64,000 bases of DNA. Origin: Dipteris shenzhenensis (taxonomy: Eukaryota; Polypodiophyta; Polypodiopsida; Gleicheniales). This document shows positions 34,684-45,470 of the stretch, piece after piece; positions within the stretch are counted from its first letter, which is position 1; every line of letters begins with the position of its first letter. Below the pieces are notes generated by a model. It was not told the origin of the DNA, searched no databases, and worked only from the letters and a program-made list of their open reading frames with translations. The stretch lies in the NCBI GenBank assembly GCA_047967505.1, contig CM106540.1; one strand, written 5' to 3'. A program made the translations under genes and the position numbers.

Positions 34684-35600
34684 AGGATTTAAGGTTTAGG
34701 ATTTCGTGGTTTGGGTTTAGGATTTGGGGTTTGGTGAGTTAGGGTTTAGGGTTTAGGGTTCAAGGTTTGAGGGTTAGGGTTTGGGGGTTAGGGTTTAGAG
34801 TTTGGTGGTTTAGGGTTTAGGGTTTAGGGTTTAGGATTTAGGGTTTAGGGCTTAGGGTTTGGGGGTTAGGGTTTAGGGTTTAGGGTTTGGGGGTAGAGTT
34901 TAGGGTTTGGGAGTTAGAGTTTAAGGTTTAGGGTTTAGGGTTTGGGGTTTAGGGTTTAGGGTTTGGGGTTTAGGGTTTGGGAGTTAGGGTTTAGGGTTTG
35001 GGAGTTAGGGCTTAGGGTTTAGGGTTCAGGGTTTGGGGTTTAGGGTTTGGGGTTTAGGATTTAGGGTTTGAAAGTTAGGGTTTAGGGTTTAGGGTTTGGG
35101 ATTTAGGGTTTAGGGTTTAGGGTTTAGGAGTTAGGGTTTAGGGTTTAGGATTTAGGGTTTAGGAGTTAGGGTTTAGGGTTTGGGGGTTAGGGTTTGGGGG
35201 TTAGGGTTAAGGGCTTAGGGTTTAGGATCTAGGGTTTAGGAGTTAGGGTTTAGAGTTTAGGGTTTAGGGGTTAGGGTTAAGGGTTTAGGGTTTAGGGTTT
35301 CGGGTTTGGGAGTTAGGGTTTAGGGTTTGGGGTTTGGGAGTTAGGGTTTAGGGTTTAGGGTTTGGGGGTTAAGGTTTAGGGTTTAGGGTTTAGGGTTTAG
35401 GGTTTGGGAGTTAGGGTTTAGGGTTTGGGAGTTAGGGTTTAGGGTTTAGGAGTTAGGGTTTAGGGTTTGGGGTTTAGGGTTTAGGGTTTGGGAGTTAGGG
35501 TTTGGGGTTTGGGGGTTAGGGTTTAGGGTTTGGGGTTTGGGGGTTAGGGTTTAGGGTTTAGGGTTTAGGGTTGTTTTGGTTTACGGTTTAGGGTTTAGGG
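34684..35600. repeat. Interstitial telomere-like TTTAGGG array (inner element)
   Basis: About 900 bp of TTTAGGG mixed with GTTAGGG, TTTGGGG and TTTGGGAG variants. It ends within about 150 bp of the transposase ORF and is transcribed, if at all, in the transposase direction. Its reverse complement is at 13978-14845. Confidence 0.9.
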
Positions 35601-35747
35601 TTGAGGGTTGTTATTGGTTAGTGTCTAATTAAATTTTCAAACACGTTTTGGATTTTTAAATCATTAATAAAGTAGATTATTCAGAAGAGACTAATGTTCT
35701 TTATAATGGTTGTTACAGCTTGTTTGCAGAGGAAACTCACAAAGGAG

Positions 35748-37127
35748 ATGGCTACAAAATTTATTCCGGGGATGGAGGTGATTTTATGTTGCAAAAGAGA
35801 AGTAGCTGCATTTGCTACAATCCATGAAAGTGATCCAAATTCTATTTGTCACTTTAGAAGACTTGGCGAAGATAAGGTAGCGGTTATCGTATCAAGGATT
35901 CTTAGTGCACATGTTGAGCTAAAGCATAAGTGTGGGGATATGGAAATCCTTGGAGATGTTATGCCCTATAATACTTCCAACAAAGCATTTATTGCATGGG
36001 ACAGAGATGAGACTTATCCAACACATGTCATCAGGAATACAAAGTGCATATCTTTGGATTTTAGAGTGGGAGATATTTTACAAATGTTATCATTTACAAA
36101 TAAGTATGTAGCAGAAGGTCAAGTCTTGGGATTTGAACAAGTTGAACACTGGACATTTGCGCAGATGAGAATTCAAAAAGTTACTGATGATGGTATGGAT
36201 GATAACTCAATGTCATTGGATGGTCCCTACTATGAGGTAGGTAAGGATTTGAGATGGAGCATGCAATTTTTAAAGATTGGAAAGACTCGGCATGTGGTTT
36301 TTAATGATAAACATAATGTATACTACAACATCAAAGAATTGAAAGAATATGCCAATGTACCAAGCTCTATTCCTTCAGAGATGGATGATTTTAATGCACT
36401 CAACTATAGCACTGACATCTTATCAGAAGTCGATGAGTTCATTGGTACCGAGAAAGAAAAATATTTCACAAGTGATGCCTTATCGGGGGTGGATGAGTTC
36501 ATGCACATTGAGAACTTGGGCAAAGATGTCAAAAGTGTTATATCTTCAAGCATGGATGGCTTCATGGATACTGATAAAGTTCTTGGAGTCAAAGCAGGTA
36601 ACTATGGAATTATGGAAATCATGCACGATAGTATAATGAGTGATGTTCTCTCTGGAGTAGAGGAGTTTCAAGACTATGGAGTTATGAAATCCATAGAAAG
36701 TGCATCAATGAGCGATGTTCTCTCAGGAATAGATGAGTTTGAAGATCATTCTGGACACTCTATCACCACTGACTATGGAGTTATGAAATCCATAGAAAGT
36801 GCATCAATGAGTGATGTTCTCTCAGGAATAGATGAGTTTGAAGATCATTCGGGACACTCTAATGCCATTGTGACAAGTGGTTCTACGATTGTATCAAAAG
36901 TAGGGATGAGATCAACAAAGGACTATTCGGTGTTTGACTTTGATTGTGAACTTGTAAATGTTACAAATGGTTTGACGAATGTATCAAAAGCAAGGATGAC
37001 ATCAACAAAGGAATATTCAGTATTTGACTGTCAGAGTGATAAGATCAAGGATGCAACATCTCATGAAAACAACGTGACAAATAAATCTTACAAGGAGAAC
37101 TACACAAATCCAAATAAGAATGAATAG
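35748..37127 (+). CDS. Transposase gene, N-terminal ORF (Transposase_23-like domain and acidic repeats)
   Basis: The frame opens at 35694; ATG at 35748 (MATKFIPGMEVILCC) has better context and follows possible splice acceptors (TTACAG, TTTGCAG). Residues about 5-95 (PGMEVILCC, FATIHESDPNS, LGEDKVAVIVSRIL, GDVMPYN, FIAWDRDE) resemble the TNP1/EN/SPM-type Transposase_23 domain associated with CACTA elements. The second half holds about six acidic units of the form SDVLSG(I/V)DEF, two of them near-identical (SDVLSGIDEFEDHSGHS). The frame ends in a lone TAG at 37125-37127; the next ORF continues in the same frame. I infer one ancestral protein, probably binding subterminal repeats through this part. 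Family match is by eye. Confidence 0.65.
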   Translation: MATKFIPGMEVILCCKREVAAFATIHESDPNSICHFRRLGEDKVAVIVSRILSAHVELKHKCGDMEILGDVMPYNTSNKAFIAWDRDETYPTHVIRNTKCISLDFRVGDILQMLSFTNKYVAEGQVLGFEQVEHWTFAQMRIQKVTDDGMDDNSMSLDGPYYEVGKDLRWSMQFLKIGKTRHVVFNDKHNVYYNIKELKEYANVPSSIPSEMDDFNALNYSTDILSEVDEFIGTEKEKYFTSDALSGVDEFMHIENLGKDVKSVISSSMDGFMDTDKVLGVKAGNYGIMEIMHDSIMSDVLSGVEEFQDYGVMKSIESASMSDVLSGIDEFEDHSGHSITTDYGVMKSIESASMSDVLSGIDEFEDHSGHSNAIVTSGSTIVSKVGMRSTKDYSVFDFDCELVNVTNGLTNVSKARMTSTKEYSVFDCQSDKIKDATSHENNVTNKSYKENYTNPNKNE

Positions 37128-39455
37128 AAGGTCCCAAAACGGACATACAGATGCATGAAAAGACAACGAGTGCAGGCAGATCCAGAAAAGCAACCAAAGA
37201 GAATAAGAGTAATGAATGAAGATGTTATGCTAAAAGCAATGCGATCTACATGCTGTAAGCATCAATGTATGCGATCCATTAACTTACATGACATCAAGGG
37301 TTGTAGAGAACATGTCTGGCAAAGGAAAGGAAGCAGAAGAAATGAATACCTACTCACGAGATTGTCTTGCTTTCTTGTAAATGATAAGAGAAGGCGAAGT
37401 TCAGGACATCAAATAAGGCCTCTTATAAATGGAAAAAGTATATGCAATAATGCATATCGCATTATTACAGGATTATCACATGGCACATATTGGAATTTGG
37501 CTAATAAAGCAAAGTATGGAGTTAAATTTAACATTCATGGAAACATAGGAAGGCCCAAAACAAGAGCCTCAACGGTTGCGGCAACAGCAATTTTGAAAGA
37601 TTACATTTATGAAAATGCTTTACCGCAATCCCACCTATCAGAAATGCATCTTCCGATAGGTTTGACCAAAAAAGAAGTATTTAACTCTATTGGAGAAACA
37701 CAGAGGCAAAGAGGGCATGCACCGGCATCTTTTCATACTTTGTATACTCTTTGGAAAAAAAGCTTTGGACATGTTAAAATCCCAAAGAGGCAAAAAATGT
37801 CAAAGTGCAACGACTGTGATGATCTAAAGCGAGCACTTGAGAGTGCAACATCTCCAGAACAAAAAGAAGCTTACAAAAGAAAGAGAGAATTTCATCATGG
37901 ACTTGTTCGACATTCTAGAATAAAATATGCATTTTGGAAGGAGCAAGCTATTTCTCACCCAAATGAGTACATGTGCATTATTGTAGATGGTATGGATCAA
38001 AATACAACAACATTACCTCGATTCGTTAACACTCCACCTAAGCTACAAGGCAAATACTTTTTAAAGACACATCTATGTGGAGTGTTAGTGCACGGATTTA
38101 AGTTTTTTGCAGACATATGGATTGATTCCTTGCATCTACACGATAGCAATCAAGTTGTAACATCCGTTATGAAGGCAATTCACAATGTACATGCAGAAAA
38201 AGGTCGCCTACCAGCAACTTTGAGAATACAAGCAGACAATTGCGGACGAGAGAATAAGAATGTACTCTTCTTTGCATTTTGCTCAATGCTAATCGCTCAT
38301 AGAATCTTCAATGAGATTGAGGTTGGGTTTTTGTTGGTTGGGCACACACATGAGGATATCGATCAGGTATTTAGCATAGTTTCAAGAGAACTAAAACACA
38401 AGGACATGGAGACAATGGATGACTTGATAAGAAAATGCAGGAGGCAAGTTGGTGGCCGTAAGGAAGGAAGAATATGCTTAATGGTTGAGAGGATGTATGA
38501 TTGGAAGAGCTTTATTCTACCTTTCATACAAAAAGGTGGTGATGCCCTGATTGGTCATAGCGCTCCACACTATTTTCGATTTTTCTTAAAGGATGAAAAA
38601 CCAATGATGCAATGGCAACACTATTCTCTTGATACAAAATGGGAACCTGAAGAACCTTACTCTCTCTTAACTTTAATCCCGAGCAAAGAAATGCATCCAA
38701 CATGGGCTCCTATAAAAGAATTCAGCGAGAAATCCAAAGGTGAAATAGAAGGCTTAAAAGCTTTTATTGCATACAAAGAGGAAATGCTCCGGAGATTTCC
38801 TGATTGGAAGCCCTCTTGGAAGGAACACACTACTGTTGTAATTAGCAAGACCTACCAATTGATAAAGGACCTTGCAAAAATGCGAGAAGATGATATTAAG
38901 GCAGAACGGCCTTTATTTTGGCCAAATGTTGGTAATGACTTGCGTCCAGCATGTGGTCTCTTTGAAAATGAGTTTGAATCGTTGCTCCCACGTCCATATT
39001 GTGGACCCAAGAAGAGAGAGTTTACGCCACAAATAGACATAGATGTCCATTGTTTTGTTGCAGTTCGACCATCGGATGATGAACATGAGAACGTGAAGTT
39101 TTGGGTTGCAAAAGTAGTTGACGTGAGCATGGATGACCGGGGGAGAGCTACAACATTTACAGCGGTATGGTATGAGCCAAGGGGCAGGAAGGAGAACCAA
39201 GATAACAGTACATTGTATAGTAGTTGTTTGAAAAAGGAATGGGTCCCAAACCATGAAGCAATTTCAAGACTTTCCACAGAGACAGTCATAGTATCCTGGA
39301 AATCAAGGTCAAAGAAAACAAAGAAGCACATGGGGTATGATGTAGAAGACAAAATAAAATTACCGCAACCAATTATCATGCACATTACAGAGTTCACAAA
39401 GATGCTCGCCCGGGAGGAAGTAGAAGGAGATAGCGCAAATGAAGAATGCCCATGA
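37128..39455 (+). CDS. Transposase gene, C-terminal ORF (DDE/DUF7869-like)
   Basis: The first internal ATG is 37155, but the frame is open from 37128, directly after the TAG that ends the preceding ORF. Numbering from 37155 (766 aa): a basic N-terminus (MKRQRVQADPEKQPKR), a possible DNA-binding region with RPKTRASTVAATAIL, a CNDC pair near 218, then three acidic motifs in RNase H-fold order: IIVDGMDQ (Asp about 278), LRIQADNCGRENKN (Asp about 361) and VGHTHEDIDQVFS (Glu about 400). The QADN and GHTHEDID motifs match the uncharacterised DUF7869-type domain found in many eukaryotic repeat-encoded proteins. It ends in TGA. Most likely it catalyses cutting and joining of the 27-bp TIR ends. The coding sequence otherwise has no stops or shifts, unlike both gene A copies. 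Confidence 0.75.
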   Translation, partial: KVPKRTYRCMKRQRVQADPEKQPKRIRVMNEDVMLKAMRSTCCKHQCMRSINLHDIKGCREHVWQRKGSRRNEYLLTRLSCFLVNDKRRRSSGHQIRPLINGKSICNNAYRIITGLSHGTYWNLANKAKYGVKFNIHGNIGRPKTRASTVAATAILKDYIYENALPQSHLSEMHLPIGLTKKEVFNSIGETQRQRGHAPASFHTLYTLWKKSFGHVKIPKRQKMSKCNDCDDLKRALESATSPEQKEAYKRKREFHHGLVRHSRIKYAFWKEQAISHPNEYMCIIVDGMDQNTTTLPRFVNTPPKLQGKYFLKTHLCGVLVHGFKFFADIWIDSLHLHDSNQVVTSVMKAIHNVHAEKGRLPATLRIQADNCGRENKNVLFFAFCSMLIAHRIFNEIEVGFLLVGHTHEDIDQVFSIVSRELKHKDMETMDDLIRKCRRQVGGRKEGRICLMVERMYDWKSFILPFIQKGGDALIGHSAPHYFRFFLKDEKPMMQWQHYSLDTKWEPEEPYSLLTLIPSKEMHPTWAPIKEFSEKSKGEIEGLKAFIAYKEEMLRRFPDWKPSWKEHTTVVISKTYQLIKDLAKMREDDIKAERPLFWPNVGNDLRPACGLFENEFESLLPRPYCGPKKREFTPQIDIDVHCFVAVRPSDDEHENVKFWVAKVVDVSMDDRGRATTFTAVWYEPRGRKENQDNSTLYSSCLKKEWVPNHEAISRLSTETVIVSWKSRSKKTKKHMGYDVEDKIKLPQPIIMHITEFTKMLAREEVEGDSANEECP

Positions 39456-40204
39456 TAACACCATTCAAATATCGAGAAAGAGTGAAGGTGGTGGTGGTTG
39501 TCAGATGAGAGTGAATGAAGATGGCACCCAAGCGACAAGTGACGACAGAAAGGACATTCTGAACAAGCAAATGTTTGGATCGCTCATTTCTGTGATCATG
39601 ATAGAAAAGGACATTCAAACAAGCAAATGTTTGGATCGCCCATTTGTACTAAACTCATTGTAAAGGAAAAATTAAATTATTGAAAAGGCCACAGGAGATC
39701 CTTTGTACAAAGACTCATCCAGAGCAATATTTGTTGTAAAACTTATGACATGATAATGTAAAATTGCAAGCATAGCTATTGCTATTTTTTGGAGTACAAA
39801 AGAGGCTTCCATCATGTCTCATGTGTATATAAACCTTTTAATTTCTTGAATATTCAAGAGTGTTATAGTTTTCTACATTGAAAGTAAAAAGAGTCTTACA
39901 GGTCTCTTATGTATACATTTTTAAAATGTTGTGAATCCTCAATAGCATGGTTTTTCATGGATTTAAACTAATAGCTCGGATTTTTTATTTTAAGAATATG
40001 ATTCTTATAAACAAGAAATAGAAATTTAGGATTTAATAGTAGTTTTTGCATTATTTGTACAACATTGTAGAGAGATATTTTGAAATGTCTTATGTGAAAA
40101 TGATAGTGCCAGAAAGTAAACTTTTGATTCTCGAATGACAGTTTCATAAAGTAAACTTTTCAGTTGGGAAGGATTTTAAGGAATAGTCCAAAAGTAGACA
40201 TATG
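39456..40204. other. 3' flank of the transposase gene and right subterminal region
   Basis: Positions 39550-39650 contain two copies of GACATTC.AACAAGCAAATG. The remainder is AT-rich. Subterminal GTCCAAAA motifs lie at 40185-40215. No gene or clear terminator seen. Confidence 0.5.
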
Positions 40205-40231
40205 AGTCCAAAATTAATGAAATAAGTGTTT
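40205..40231 (-). repeat. Right terminal inverted repeat of the inner element
   Basis: A perfect reverse complement of 21065-21091. The interrupted gene A of the outer copy resumes at GG 40232-40233. Confidence 0.92.
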
Positions 40232-43200
40232 GGAGTGGATGAGACAGAACACATTGTAGCAATGGATGAGGGTCTTGTACACGTGGATGCTTACAAGGGA
40301 TCTACATCTGAGACAGGAATTGAATTGATGGAGACCGGACATGCACATGCATCTCAGACAGAAATTGAATTGAGTGAGACACGACATGCATCAGATAAGA
40401 CAGGACATGCACACACATCTCTTGTTCATGGTATTACTCACTTAGATGGTGTAACTCATGAAGTTGATGGAATAACAGAACAAGTGAAGCCCTTAAGTAT
40501 ACCTGAAGTTGAGGCAATAGAAGAAGAAGTAGGGCGATGTAAAGCAGTTCACATTGAGCCCCTAAAAAATAAACCTCGACGTCAAATGCAAAAGGCAAGT
40601 ACTTCACGAGCTACAATTCCAAGTCCTATAACTAGAAAAAGAGGTCATTTATATACAAAGAAAGGGCAAAGAAGAGAAAAGGAAGAACATGAAGAGGATG
40701 CGGAGGGTCTTGAAATGGAGTCAGATCTAGAAGCAAAAATGTTATCAATGAAGAACCTAAATCTTCGCTTGAATGAGGCTGTGACAGATGAGGATCCAGG
40801 ACATATATGGGGCCAGAAGACTCAAGTTATACATGCTTCAACAGTGGTCAAAGCAAGTGTCTTCACCAACAGCAGGACCTTAGATACAGCCTATGCTGAA
40901 AAGATTTTTCAAGCTTTGATTGATGGAAAAAAACCAGTTGTTTCTAATTTGGTACTCCGTCCAAGAACATTTTGGCCAGTCATGGGAGATTATAGTCAAT
41001 CCATCAATTTCTTTCAGCCTATAGATTTTGAGATGCAATTCACTAAGTTCCTCGGAAAACAAGATCCCTCACTTCAAGAAGGACAGAGTTCAGTGAATGA
41101 TCTAGAACGACATATAAGGTATGCCAAGAGAAATTTCTTAGCTCATTGTACATTTGAGGCAATAGATGGTCAGCACTATGCCTATGCTTGTAATGAGCGC
41201 TCTAGAGATGCATACAAGAAAGGAGAAATTACTTATCAAACCTTCGCGAGTGTGCCTCAATTTCACTACTATTCTGCATGCATCTGTATCTTCAAGAACG
41301 AGAAAAAATATTTGATTGAGTCGGAAAGACTTAATAATGACATTTATGCACTACGAAAAATCACCTCCACTTCAGAGATGTTGCTCAAAGCTAGGACCAT
41401 ATGGAAAACTTTTAATTCTCCTTTGACCACTCTTAAAAGAATTGCAACTAAAGTGGAAGCGGATAATCTTGTTGACTTCTACACATGCTTGAGTGTCATT
41501 GTACCAAGGGGAAAGCAAGAAAGAGTAGAGGTGATTACAAGCTTCAAGACAGTAAGGGATAGGTATCAAGACTACACAAGCATACTTTTCCGTAGTGATG
41601 AAGTTTTTCATCAGATCAAAGACGTGTGTCTTGCATGTGAGAAAGGAGATGTTACATATGAGGCTCCATCATTGATTAAAGAGAAGGCAAAGAAGATTGA
41701 GAAAAAAGAGATGATAGCTCCGATGTGGAGGCCTTTAAGAAACCTACCAGACAAATACGCAAGTCTTGCTACAGAGAAATTAATGTCCAAAGAATGGTTT
41801 TTTGGCAAAAAGGATAAAGATCATTGCATGGAAGATTGCATCATCCAACAGGTCAAGCGTGATGCAGTAAAGAGTGCAATTGAATATTTATTGGGAGAAA
41901 AAAATATTCCAATTAGCCAATGTAAAATTGATCATAACATTGTGAGGCAGATGGCATCAGCTTTACCGTTAGCTAAACAGAAGGCTTGGGCGCATAAATG
42001 GGTGAAGGTAGAAGATGATGGATCTGAAATTACTCCCTCTATGAGAAGTGACATTCCGGAAAATGTGTATGCATATGCACAAAAAGTCATCAATAACCAC
42101 ACTCTCAGAAAAGAAAAAACTTTGAACAAGGGCTTTTATTTCATACATGAAATCATTTCAGAGTCTGGAAAGAGTGTTGAGTGCAAGGGAGTTTCATTGA
42201 ATGATTTTTTGTCCGACGACACTGCTTGGGAGAGACCTCAGCTTTTCTTTGTCTATGAAATATCACCGGATGACATCCGTCAACTCCTTGACAGAATATT
42301 ACATACCACCATTGGTAGAGTGGGACAATGTAATATAGTCATATTTGCCGATAAAGATGACAAGGAACAAATGTTTGCTACCCTAGAAAAACAATATGGC
42401 AATGAGCTCAAGATTTACAATGGGATATACTCAAGAAAAAGGGACAAGAGAGAATGCGGTCTCAAGATACAGAGTCTAGAAACCTTTTTCTTATGCATGA
42501 AGAGCCCTTACAATGATCACTCCTTACAAAACAATATAAGAGGGAATGCAAAGAGATTGCAACTACTACTGGAAGAGCATGAAGCTCCAAGTCCCCTCCA
42601 TCGCAATGCAAATCACTATGAAAGGCCAGCAAAAAGTGCTGATCTTTTAATTAGTATGATGGAATTTTTGCTACCGTCCGGATGGGAAGTCACATTGTGC
42701 CGAATGGGACATCTGTTTGAAGCTCTTATCAGAAAAGGACACAATGTAAATATTATTGAGAGCCCTGCTTGCTTGGAATACCTTGATACCGTGGCTTCTC
42801 TCACAATAAAGTTTGATAAGAAAGGTCCGATCTCACATGAAGAGGATGACATAGAGATGATCATGTATGATGAGAGCAAGAAAGATGATGAAAATGATCA
42901 AAGTTCTGGATATAATAGTGAGGACACCAGCGATAGCAAGGAAGAAGAAGAAGATGGATATGACACTGACCTTGCCTCTGAAGGTTACATATAAAGACCA
43001 CGAAGATATGTAGAGGTATGAAAACTTATGTTTAATTTTCTTTATTCATTTAAAGGTCTTTTTAAATTTATAATTAATTTAAACTTTGAATCTCATAATT
43101 ATTTTATTCTTTTATAGGAGAAGGGAGAGGAGGAGGATGAGGAGGACATAGCTGGAGCAGAGAATATAGAAAGCTCATCTCAAGAAAGCAAAGCTGCTCT

Positions 43201-44244
43201 GGCTATCCGTCGGATGACTCTAGAAAATAATCATACATTGCAGCAAATGGAGAAGTCATTTCAAGTTAGGTTTCAAGTTCGAGAACAACCTCTTACTTTT
43301 ATATTCGATGAAGAGGACATTTCAATCCTCATAAACTTCAAGAAAGAGGTCAATGACAAGGTTATAATAGCCATCCTCAGGTTTGACACAAACTTTTTAC
43401 TGACTTTATGCTTTTGTATTTCCATTGGATCAAATGAACTAATATTCTTTGCTTTTTATTGCAGTATGGTTTTACAACAGCTTCCGCTATATATACAAAG
43501 ATGTGCATATATGGTCGATCCTCTTGTTTCTAGTGTACTTAGCAATAACATAGATGATGTTTTTAAGTGGTTGCAACCTATTGATTTGACTGCAGCGCGA
43601 GTTATCTTTACCGCATATCACGAGGAGTGAGTATCAATCCCTACCTAGCTTATCTCTTACATTGTGGAGGATTATATCAAATAATAATTATTCTTAATTG
43701 ATAATGCAGCTTGCATTGGAGCTTGGTAATTGTGGACATCTTAGCCAAGCAATGCTTCTTTGTCAATTCAATAGCATCTATCCATGGCAGTGTGTCAGAG
43801 TAAGTATAACCTACTTGTGTCATAATTATGTCAATGAGATGCATCCTATGCAATGCGCACATTCATTTATGTTTTCTATTTTGATGTGTAGATCTGCTCG
43901 AAAGTTGGTAAGTGCTATAGATGCACTTATGCAAATGGAGGGTGACTTGGAAGATCAAATAGAGTATGTAACATGCCCTGCAGCGAAGCAGAATGATGAC
44001 CACAGTTGTGGGTGGAGAGTCGGATATAATTGCTTTTTGCTCCTTGCTCAAATTTTTAATTTGAGAGGCGGTGAAACCTCATTGTCCACATATACAGACT
44101 TGCATCTATATGCATTTATGTCATCTATCATTAAGGCATTTATTGATAACGTGGTGGAGCATCCAGAGGAAACATTGGTTGCTACGCCCATAAGTTGTCC
44201 TGATGTAACCGCTGTATTGGACGAAATGGGGAGCTCTTCTGAGG
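40232..44244 (+). pseudogene. Outer gene A, middle part (exon 1 remainder to exon 5)
   Basis: Continuation of 20477-21064 after the inner element. Exons: 40232-43015, 43118-43380, 43465-43626, 43710-43799 and 43892-44244. Exon 1 is one long frame up to a TAA at 42992-42994 created by A to T (inner copy reads AAA). Exon 3 has a 9-bp in-frame deletion. The first intron donor after exon 2 reads GTTTGA where the inner copy has GTATGA. Ulp1 module 1 keeps LHWSL, VD and QNDDHSCGW (Cys codon 44007-44009). Exon 5 is cut at 44244 by the 18-kb insertion. This copy preserves the frame in two places where the inner copy is shifted. Confidence 0.85.
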
Positions 44245-44879
44245 CAGTCGATAGAGCGAGTGAGGAAAAGCGAGCGGGCCCAAAAAAGCGAGCGAGCTTT
44301 TCCACAATTTCCTTATCGAGGTACTCAACATAGCTTTGTGGAAACCACTATTTGGGAAGATTCTAAAAAATAAAACGTATATTACTATGTGTAACTATAC
44401 CAATATTGCGAATTATAGTCTACCTTAACTTCCAATTGGAGCCATACTCACATTATGCAACAATAGTATGTGGGTTTGAAAGAAACCGAATTTCCACTCC
44501 AAAGCGGATTCCATTACTGATACAACAATTCTTTTGCATTTGAGATGGGTCTTATTATCAAAGTCCTTCAATAATCAAAACAAATGTGTTGCTTGATATG
44601 TTGAACTTTGTAACGTAAACATCACTTCACCCATATGCGGGGAAAAAAAACTGTCTATAGACTTCATAGCATGGGATTGCATCAGCACTTATGACATTCA
44701 AAATGGTTCTTCTTATTAAAAGTGTTATCAACCATGAAAGAAAATGTTTTAAAATAGTTCACCCATATGTTGAAAAACCCAAGTGTCATTTATGACATTC
44801 AAAATTGTTCTTGCAACCATCCTATAGTTCCTAGAGATTTTGCCCATACTTCCAACCCCTTCCCTTCAATCACTAAGAG

Positions 44880-45260
44880 GTATCTAATAGTTTTATAGAA
44901 CACTTGAGATATCATCACCTCCTAATACAAAACCATTATTACTATTTGTAGAACACTTGAGATATCATCACCTCTTAATACAAGACTATTCTTACTATTT
45001 GTAGAACACTTGAGATATCATCACTCCTTTCCTTCAGCCACTAAGAGGTACCTTATACTTTTGTAGAACACTTGAACCATTCTTACTATTTGTAGAACAC
45101 TTGAGATATCATCACCTTTTAATACAAAACCATTCTTACGGTTTGTATAACACTTGAGATATCATCACCTCTTAATATAAGACCATTCTTAGTATTTATA
45201 GATCACTTTAGATATCATCGCCTCTTAATACAAGACCATTCTTACTATTTGAGAGATTAA
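44880..45260. repeat. 53-bp tandem repeats
   Basis: About seven units of GAACACTTGAGATATCATCA plus CCTCTTAATACAAGACCATT occur with a 53-bp period at the start (44898, 44951), interrupted once near 45030. Confidence 0.75.
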
Positions 45261-45302
45261 TGGATTAAAGGTTTGAAGCTCATAGGAGACGAAGGAAGAG
45301 AA

Positions 45303-45470
45303 AGTCAGTTCCAACATGAGGACAATAAAACTAATTGGAATATTTTGACTTATGTATTATACCTTTTTGAAGACTATGAATTTAAGTCAGTTTCAACATT
45401 AGGATGATAAAACTAATTAGAATATTTTGACTTATGTATTATATATTTTTGAAGACTATGAATTTTAATG
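45303..45470. repeat. 82-bp tandem duplication
   Basis: Two units containing AGTCAGTT.CAACAT, AATATTTTGACTTATGTATT and TTTTTGAAGACTATGAATTT, starting at 45303 and 45385. Confidence 0.75.

Larger units (their letters stand above)
21065..40231. mobile_element. Inner giant DNA transposon (19,167 bp, TIRs, GG target duplication)
   Basis: The two ends are perfect 27-bp inverted repeats (21065-21091 and 40205-40231) beginning AAACACTTATTTC. They are flanked by GG on both sides (21063-21064 and 40232-40233). The uninterrupted target is seen in the element's own gene A near 28490-28510, where GGAAGTGGAGTGGATGAG contains one GG. Contents from left to right: subterminal repeats, gene B (-), gene A (-), a repeat block with telomere-like array, and the transposase gene (+). 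It inserted head-to-head into another copy of its own family. The 2-bp duplication and the ends do not match a superfamily I can name with certainty. Confidence 0.9.

Noticed and set aside
13978-35600. A single large inversion or break-induced palindrome as the cause of the inverted symmetry
   Set aside because: Perfect TIRs, a GG duplication and an intact target in the other copy show that the right side is an independent insertion in reverse orientation.
21059-40238. A 5-bp target duplication AGTGG, or 3-bp GGA, for the inner element
   Set aside because: The uninterrupted target already has AGTGGAGTGG, and extending the duplication would make the two TIR ends unequal; GG with symmetric 27-bp TIRs is simplest, although 3 bp cannot be fully excluded.
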